Assembly (NCBI GenBank): GCA_023078685.1
Contig: JALGAS010000002.1
Coordinates: forward strand, 7,006,001 to 7,070,000
From: Neopestalotiopsis rosae
Taxonomy: Eukaryota; Ascomycota; Sordariomycetes; Amphisphaeriales; Sporocadaceae
Reading direction: 5' to 3'
DNA length: 64,000 bases
The first letter of the stretch is position 1; each line of letters begins with the position of its first letter. This document shows positions 54,467 through 64,000 of this stretch, one piece after another. The notes beneath the pieces were generated by a model. That model was not told the DNA's origin. It saw nothing but the letters and a program-made list of their open reading frames with translations, and did not search any database. A program made the translations under genes and the position numbers.

Positions 54467-57400
54467 ATGCCTGGAAGATTGAAGTCTCTCATTGGGACCA
54501 TCAACAGGCGTCCCAGCAAGGCAGCCGATGGACGTACAGACCAGCAAGCTGCCGCTGCCGCGGGAGCTACCAATGGCGAGAAGACCAGCGTCTTTTCTGA
54601 CCTGGCCGGCCTCAGCCTAAAGGACAAGCACACACTTGCTCATGCCCTCCCGACGCTCGCCTCTGGCGAGCCTCTGGATGACAAGGAGTTGCTGTTGGAA
54701 AAGGGCGTTGCCATGCTGCAGGCAATGCCACCCAACAGCGGCTTGAGCCAAGGCATTTCCGATGCCTTCATCTCCATGCTCTGGGCAGATCTGCCCCATC
54801 CAGCTCTCACATCGGCCGGTCCCACGTCGAGGTATCGCAGGCACGATGGCGGCGGCAACAACCCTTGGTTCCCAGAGATGGGCAAGGCGGGTTCTCCGTA
54901 TGCCCGCAATGTGCCGCCCATGAAGTCCAAGGGGCCCAACCTGCCCGACGTCGAGGCTGTCTACGACGCCTTGCTGAAGCGCGAGGGGCCCTTTCGCAAG
55001 CACCCTTCGGGTCTGAACCGCATGTTCTTTGCGTTTGCGACGGTCGTCATTCACGAGTGTTTCCAGACCAGTCGCAAGGATCCATTTATCAATGAGACGT
55101 CCAGTTATGTCGACTTGAGCACGCTTTATGGCAACACGGGAGAGGATCAAAAGCGGGTGCGTACATATGAGAATGGTTTCATTTACCCCGACTCTATCGC
55201 GTCGGAGAGGATCATGATGATGCCGCCGCCCGTGGTTGCCGTTCTCATCATGTTCTCGCGCCACCACAATTTCATTGCCGAGTCCTTGATTCAAGTCAAT
55301 GAAGACGGCAAGTACAAGCCATGGGAAGAGCTTGACGAAGAAGGCCGAAAATGGTAAGTATTTCCTGTTCACAACTTTTTCATTGTATGTGTACTGATTT
55401 CCTACGCGCAGGCAAGATGAAGACATTTTCCAAATTTCTCGCAACATTAATGTAGGCTTCTTTGCTACAGTTGTGTTGAAGGACTATGTCTCAGCCATTC
55501 TCAACACTCCCCGAGCCAACTCGGAATGGAATCTCAACCTTGGCAAGGAGATCAAGAAGGGTGGCCAGCGCGTCGAGCGAGGCAGCGGAAACGTTGTCTC
55601 GGTAGAATTCGCCGTCCTCTACCACTGGCACGCGGCGCTCAGCGCAGCCGACGCTGACTGGATGGAGGCCGTCTTGCGATCAGAGAATCCTGACTTGGAG
55701 TCCATTGACGACATCACCCATGAGCAGTTCCTCAAGGTCATGATGACCCACGGCCACAAGCTGATGGCGACTGACGCCAAGGATTGGACATTTGGCGGTC
55801 TGGAGCGCCAGGCTGATGGCCGATTCAGTGACGTTGAGCTGGCAGAGCTCATCAAGGACGCCATTGAGGAGCCGGCACATGAGTTTGGTGCCCGCGGTAC
55901 TCCAGCCAGTCTTAAAATTGTGGACATCATGGGACAACTCCAAGCTAGAGAAGTCTTTAATGTTTGCACCCTCAACGAGTAAGTATAAACACGCCCTTGA
56001 GTGAATGACTAACTCGCTAACCTGATTCTCAGATTTCGACGATACCTCAACTTGAAGCCATATGAGAGCTTTGACGAGTGGAACGAAGATACCACCGTCG
56101 CTAGGGCTGCAGAACTTCTCTATGGCCACATTGAGAACATGGAGCTCTACCCTGGTCTCATGGCTGAGTGCACGAAACCAGACGTTCCCGGTAGTGGTGT
56201 CTGCCCCGGACAGACGACCGGTCGAGGTATCCTCGATGACGCCGTGGCATTGGTCCGTGGTGATCGCTTCCTAAGCTACGATCTCAACAGCAACACTCTG
56301 ACCCACTGGGGTGCGTCGTTGCTCACGGACAATGCTCCGGGTGCCTACGGCGGAATGCTGCCCAAGCTGCTGTTTAGAGGTCTGCCGGGTGCCTTTACTG
56401 GCACGTCGTCATATGCCCTCTTGCCCTTTTACACTCCCGAGGCCGCCCGCGGTATCTTGAAGAAGAATGGAGCTCTCGAGAAGTACGACCTCCGGCGGCC
56501 AACAAGTGGCATGGACATTATTAGTGTCCAGACCCACCAGGGCTGTAAGCAAGTGTTTGACGACCGCGAAAACTTCCGTGTCATGTACCAAGATGCCATT
56601 CGCAACTGTACTGCCGGTCACGATTTCATGATTGGTTGGGACGATGCCAAGCGCCATGACGAGCGTTCCAAGATTCTCATGAAGGTTTTCATGGAGGAGG
56701 GTTTCGAAAAGGACATTGCCGACTTTTTCAGCACCAATGTCAAGAAGCTCATTGGCACAAACTCCTTGACCCTCTCCAAGGGCAGGCGGTCAATCGACGT
56801 CGTGCGCGATGTCACCAACATTACGCCCATCCTGTGGCTGGCGGACAAGTTTGCCATTCCGCTCAAGACACAGGAAAAGCCCAAGGGTCTGGTGTCGGTC
56901 TATGAGGCGTTTGGTGCTTACCTCGTCCTGTTCATGTACCAGAGCTTCAACATCATGCCCATCAATGAGTGGAAGCTCCGCGAGCCGGCAATGAAGGCGG
57001 GCGATGCCCTGCGGCCCATTTTCGAGACGCACCTCAAGACGCAGCAGGGCTTCAAGGAAAAGGCCGTCGACTGGCTCGCCAAGGGCAGTGCGTTCGAGGT
57101 GGGACCCCAGGCCGACCGCCTGTACCACGCCCTCAACGACTCCAAGCTGCCCATCGGCGACATGGTGGGCGACTGCATCGGCATGGGCGCGCCCGTGGCC
57201 GGCAACATCACCCAGCAGGCCTCGCTCCTCATTGACCTGTACCTCAGCCCCGGCTACGAGCAGTACAAGGAGCGCATCATTGAGCTGGCGCACATGGACC
57301 CCGAGGCGTCGGACCGCGAGCTGGCCGGCTTCGTCATGGAGGGCATGCGCCACGCCGGCGTGGTCCCCGGCCTGCCCCGCGTCGCCACCCGCGACACGAC

Positions 57401-57776
57401 GGTCATGGACGGCGCCAGGGGTCCCGTGACGGTCAAGGCCGGCCACACGGTGCTCATCGCCACGTCAAAGGCCGCCATGGACTCGTCGCAGTACCCGGAG
57501 CCCGAGAAGCTCAACCCCCTGCGGCCCTTCAAGGACTACATCCTGCTCGGCCACGGCCTGCACTTTTGCTTCGGCGCCCGCCTCGTCACGCCCGCGCTCG
57601 CGGCCACGCTGCGCGAGGTCTTCAAGCTCAAGAACGTCCGCCGCGCCCCCGGCAAGCTGGGCAAGTTCACCATTGTGGAGCACGACTTGGCCGGCATCAA
57701 GATGAGGCACTACTTGGACTCGAGCTCCAAGGAGTCGCCTATTCCCACGTCTCTTACGCTCTATTATGATGCCTAG
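54467..57776 (+). CDS. Linoleate diol synthase/psi-factor producing oxygenase (heme dioxygenase-P450 fusion)
   Basis: Makes hydroperoxy- and dihydroxy-fatty acids (oxylipins, psi factors) that steer sporulation and secondary metabolism in fungi. Exons 54467..55353, 55412..55978 and 56033..57776 join in frame to 1065 aa. The N-terminal cyclooxygenase-like domain has distal His196 (ATVVIHECFQTSR), RHHNFIAE, catalytic Tyr366 and proximal heme ligand His369 (LYHWHAAL). The C-terminal P450-like domain keeps the heme-thiolate Cys997 (GHGLHFCFGARL) and an N-x-x-Q pair, Asn876 and Gln879 (AGNITQQAS), linked to hydroperoxide isomerase activity. Both half-enzymes look intact, pointing to a diol synthase (PpoA/LDS type) rather than a PpoC-like dioxygenase. 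Regiospecificity (5,8 or 7,8) cannot be read by eye. No signal peptide. Confidence 0.92.
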
Positions 57777-58315
57777 GCATTTTGATTTTGTTTCATGCGC
57801 GAGGAAATTTGATTCGGGATGATTGTTTTGGATTGGAGTCACCGTGCATCTCCAGTTCAAGTCTCATGTCTTTTGAGCTTTCTCGTTTTTCTGCATTTAG
57901 TGACGACCCCTTGATACCTTGATAGTCAGTCATTCCCTAATAAAACAAAGCATTATCAACTATTGCGTCCTTTCAACGTTAGATATGGTCTTTTATGAAA
58001 AAGGCCTTGACTAGTAGACCTGCCGTTGTTATACCGTCACGATCAGAACTTCCAAAACCCGAACCGAGCAGATTCAACATTTTTTATCATATTGACCTTC
58101 AAATATCATATCTCTGTGATCTCTTAAACACTTCATATAAAATACATAACTCATTCTTCCCAGAGTCATGAAAAATGTTTCCATAATCATCTCCCCTGCT
58201 CATTATTCATAGCAACGTATAAGACCAAGATGTGACCCATTGAACAGCAAACCATATTGCCATGATGCAAAATTAAAACCAAGAACACGCAAAAAGAAAA
58301 TACAGCAATCTCTTC
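57777..58315. other. Intergenic, 0.5 kb, convergent 3' ends
   Basis: AT-rich spacer between the diol synthase and dimethylglycine oxidase stop codons. Nothing else seen. Confidence 0.5.
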
Positions 58316-60862
<2,547 letters not shown>

Positions 60863-61029
60863 CTATACCCTTATGACAAGGGGGAAAGAAAAGAGGTCTG
60901 TGCTGAATGACTAGGTGATATGCCTCTGCTGAGAAAATGTCCGTGATGAATCAAACTCAGTTATGATATGGCTATGATTCAACTGGTTGTCGCAAAGTTC
61001 AATTGATTAAATGTGAGAATAGTCGCGAC

Positions 61030-61059
61030 AGAGTCAATTGCTGCGAATGAGTTGACTCT
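61030..61059. promoter_or_regulatory. Inverted TGACTC half-sites upstream of the oxidase gene
   Basis: AGAGTCAA and TTGACTCT face each other across 14 nt, about 190 bp upstream of the dimethylglycine oxidase start. TGACTC is the half-site of Gcn4/CPC-1-type bZIP regulators of amino-acid metabolism. Binding is inference. Confidence 0.3.
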
Positions 61060-61185
61060 CAATATGTTATGGTATGTTCACAGAAAGGCTCATACTATAA
61101 TGACTTATATGATATCGCGCTAATCCACGCCGAAGCCATCACCGGCCATGGTTATCAACCATACAACCCGACGTTGGATAGAGTG

Positions 61186-61197
61186 GGTCACGTGACC
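61186..61197. promoter_or_regulatory. 12-bp E-box palindrome GGTCACGTGACC
   Basis: Perfect palindrome around CACGTG, 345 bp upstream of the oxidase start. CACGTG is bound by bHLH factors (Cbf1/Pho4 type). Function is inferred only from the motif. Confidence 0.3.
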
Positions 61198-62570
61198 GGT
61201 ATATGGCGGCGTGGATACCGTGTTCATGACTGAGGTCGAGTGCTTTCGCCTCGCCGGTGGATGCGTGTATGCTGTATGATCTATTGCCTCCTCACACCAT
61301 CGCTATCTTTAGACTCGAGTTTCATGAGCTAGTCCATACGCTGTCGCTTCCAAAACGCGGAGGGTGTCCAGAGATAGATCTGCAGCTTATCTTTCAACCA
61401 CACAAAGTGGCACCCAACCATTGATAGATGACTCGCGCAATGGCAGTTGGGTATGGGATTTTGAGACCCTGCAGATCAGTCTTGGCGGTGAAGATCCCAG
61501 CGATCATCATAGATACGTAGGTCTCATCAAGTATATGCCGAAGAAGTCTATCGCAGATCGTTTGTTACAATAACCAGCCGTATGGAACGGTGGGCAAGTC
61601 AGATTTCCAGTGCACTGAAGAATCGCAACTTTTTAGCGCGAATACGCTTAAACATCCTTCCATTTGCGGGGGATGGTTCGTGCACTGGTGCTCGTGGAGG
61701 CAGTAAAGCTTGCCTTTGGGGTTCCACGAGACCCTGACCATAGCCGTGGCCGTGGCAATTAGGTAATTTGGGCGAACTACTGTCGTGTTCAAAAGGTCAC
61801 AACGCATCTCTGCAATACGACGGAGCATATGACCATTGATCTCTAGCCGGCCGGACAAAGCAGGCCGGGACCCCAAGAATGTCACCTGGTCGGAGCCAGA
61901 CTTGGAGGTAGTGTAACAGATTCGCTCCGGACGCCTGAAACGTTGACACATCAATTCTGGCGGCTCTAGGGCCAACGGTCGGGAAACGCCTCGTCGAATC
62001 AGGCGAGGTCGGATTCGTCTGACTTTGCTGGACGCGACAAGTCGCCAGGTGTGCTGTGTTGTTGGAGAACATGTGCTCGTTGCCAAGCATGGATAGTCAA
62101 GCAGTCGGTTCGTCTGTCGCCTCCGCTCCGCGCGCGCTATTGAGCGGGAACGCAAGGGAGGCTTGGGAGAATTTAGAGATAGATGCAGGGATTTCGTGTT
62201 TTCCTATGATTGTACGGAGCAGTATGACTATCCCATGCAGGGATACGATTACCTATTTAGGGACAACTTATCACGAATGGAGCCAATCGGTGAGTGGGCC
62301 CGGCCAACCGCCCTGCACGCACCGAGCTTGATTATAGAAGCGCCGAGATCGGTTGTCGCTCTGCGTGATAAGCTGCCATCGTTCATTGGGTCAGACATTG
62401 GCTTTTACCCCAGATTCTACGGCAGATCCTCAAGTTCGCCGCTAGGACACAAGCTGGTCTTTTCCTGCTTATCTCGATGCAGTATGAGCCGCAGGGGTCC
62501 GGATTTTGGACTATTGGGTCTCGGTGGTCTGGACCCCGATGCTGTCATGGCCACGATATTTCCAAGGTTG

Positions 62571-62602
62571 GGTGGACAATGTGGTCCACCACATTGTCCA
62601 CC
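62571..62602. repeat. Perfect 14-bp inverted repeat with 4-nt loop (hairpin)
   Basis: GGTGGACAATGTGG (62571-62584), loop TCCA, then its exact reverse complement (62589-62602). No U-run follows and it is 365 bp beyond the downstream gene's stop, so a simple terminator is unlikely. It may be a footprint of a mobile element. Confidence 0.85.
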
Positions 62603-62966
62603 GGAAAACATGCTGCAGGGTGTCTAGAGCGGCAAGCCATATGGAGACTTGAATCCACTCGTGATATGTTGATGACTGATGACTAGTTGTCCGATTTGAT
62701 AGAGGTCACACTGGCTTGAAATCAGCTCACGATAATACAGATCAAGCACCTATCGGGTCCAAATTGCCGCAGGATCAAGGTCGGGTCATGACACATTTGC
62801 TCTAGCAATCGCGCAAACTTTCGCAGGAATCGCTTCCGATCAATGTAAACAAGCTCAAAGATGCACAGAATTGAATGATGCTCGATTGGTATCGTATACA
62901 CGGTGATAGTAGCTTTTTGAGAATGGCTGGTGCGTGAATGAATCCACCAAAAAACCACTGAGGTGG

Positions 62967-64000
62967 CTAGTAGAATGTGGCATTGCTGAAGTTTCCGCCC
63001 TCCCACCATGGTTGGGCCCGAGTATCATTCATCCCAGACTGCTGAGCTTCTAGCAGACCTAGATCTCCAAGACTTGCGAACTGCGAAAGATCCGCATACA
63101 GCCATGGGGTTGTGTTAAATGTGAGGTTGTCTGTCGGCTCGAGCTGGTTCGTGTCACTCCAGACCATGGCATCAGGTTTTGTCGAAGAAGCAGATGATGC
63201 TAGCGGGGCTCTTTGGCCTCCGTCCGTGGTATCCACTGTGATCTCTGGCGACGACGCAACGACAATCTCCAGCAATGAGCATTCACTGAGGTCATCTTGA
63301 GCCATTGTTGGGGTGAGCGAAGAATCTAGTAAGTCCACGGAGTTGGTCGTGGGTGTCATGGTCATGCAGTTGAACTGTAAAATGTCCCACATCAAGGGCA
63401 CACTCAAGTTGAGCTTGGATGGCATCCAATCCTCCACATCCATATTGTCAGAGTCGGCAGCGATTCGAGTCATCCTGTCCAGATTGTGATCCTAATACCC
63501 AGATTAGCCCGCGTTACGCTATGCAGTACAGTGAAAGCATACCAAAGCTGCACAAGCTGCAGAGTGGGGTGTGAAACTCTTCAGAAACTTTCTACACTTG
63601 GCAAAGTCGGTATGTGATTTGTGTTTCAGCCTAGCCGCTGCTGCACAGCAGTAGTACAGATGCACCGTAGCAGCAATGGCGGCCATGTGCGCAAAGAATG
63701 GATCTGTGAGTTTAACTTGCTTGTCCACAATCATATCAATAATGCGGACGATCCAAGTCGCATGAATCAGCGCCAACTCAGACGATCGCCTCCAGAAAGT
63801 ATTAGGAATTGCCAGATTCGGGTTGTGCTGCGCTCCGACAATGTAGAGAAATGGGTGATTAAGAACGGTGGGAATGGCGTGATATGTGAATTGCTCTTTG
63901 AGCCATGCCGCCCAGTAGTCATGTTCATTTCTCAGCTCGTCCCTCTTTCGCTCGTAAAACTTAACCGAATCATAGCGATGACACATGGGAATCCGGTTCT
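62967..64000 (-). CDS. Fungal transcription-factor-like protein, C-terminal part (runs off right edge)
   Basis: Exons 63543..64000 (open at the window end) and 62967..63491; the intron 63492..63542 has a GTATGC donor and TATTAG acceptor. The first exon (HRYDSVKFYERKRDELRNEH, DYWAAWLKEQFTYHAIP, FWRRSSELALIHATWIVRII, AAIAATVHLYYCCAAAARLK) matches the helical middle region of fungal-specific Zn2Cys6 regulators. The second, after HSAACAALDHNLDRMTRIA, is an acidic Ser/Thr/Asp-rich tail (SECSLLEIVVASSPEITVD, PWLYADLSQFASLGDLGL), as in activation domains. The DNA-binding domain is outside the window, so the Zn2Cys6 assignment is inferred. Nuclear by family. Confidence 0.8.

Noticed and set aside
56790..57446. 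218-codon minus-strand ORF inside the diol synthase gene
   Set aside because: Shadow of the strongly GC3-biased P450 domain; no recognisable protein sequence.
62163..62627. Plus-strand ORF of 154 codons as a real gene
   Set aside because: No family resemblance, no promoter context and neighbouring fragments in other frames; treated as decayed sequence.

Overview
This window reads as nuclear DNA of a filamentous ascomycete (Pezizomycotina). A Sordariomycete, perhaps Hypocreales, is my best guess, from the gene families alone. Most genes carry short GT...AG introns (about 45-190 nt) with CTAAC/CTGAC-type branch sites. The families are typical of such fungi: Zn2Cys6 transcription factors, a PTH11-like rhodopsin-domain protein, a CDP-2-type chromodomain protein, a psi-factor/linoleate diol synthase and a Pff1-type vacuolar protease. 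No rRNA, tRNA, CRISPR or intact transposon was found by eye. All exon joins below were derived by hand from frame and splice signals.

Layout, 0-13.6 kb: a Zn2Cys6 regulator runs off the left edge, on the minus strand, with an intron inside the zinc cluster. It is followed by an NAD(P)-binding NmrA-like protein, a degenerate four-copy repeat, an unrecognised five-exon gene and a seven-helix rhodopsin-domain protein. Then comes a 6.4 kb stretch with no convincing gene.

13.6-31 kb: a RidA-family protein lacking the usual active-site Arg; a coiled-coil/vWA protein facing a UBA-like/ankyrin/ClpB-type AAA+ ATPase across a 0.7 kb shared promoter; the CDP-2 homologue (chromodomain plus Hda2/3 domain), which gains a previously hidden first exon; a duplicated fungal C2H2-like zinc-finger protein; an SMP-30/gluconolactonase; and a small protein built from Cys-x2-His-x-Cys repeats.

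31-47 kb: housekeeping genes COX6, a fatty-acid elongase and the splicing branch-point binding protein (with an intron packed with branch-point motifs). Then a Pff1-like vacuolar protease whose catalytic Glu is Lys and whose frame is cut by a TAG, a membrane-anchored M24 peptidase with a 41-nt poly-C run just downstream, and a small Cys-rich secreted protein.

48-64 kb: a Ysc84-domain protein; a DUF2235 alpha/beta hydrolase divergent from a full-length dioxygenase-P450 fusion (linoleate diol synthase type); an intronless dimethylglycine oxidase strikingly like the actinobacterial enzyme; a decayed 2.1 kb stretch with a perfect hairpin; and the C-terminal part of a second transcription-factor-like protein running off the right edge.

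The strongest leads are the bacterial-type dimethylglycine oxidase, the interrupted and catalytically altered Pff1, the branch-point-rich intron inside the branch-point binding protein gene, and the divergent vWA/AAA+ pair.
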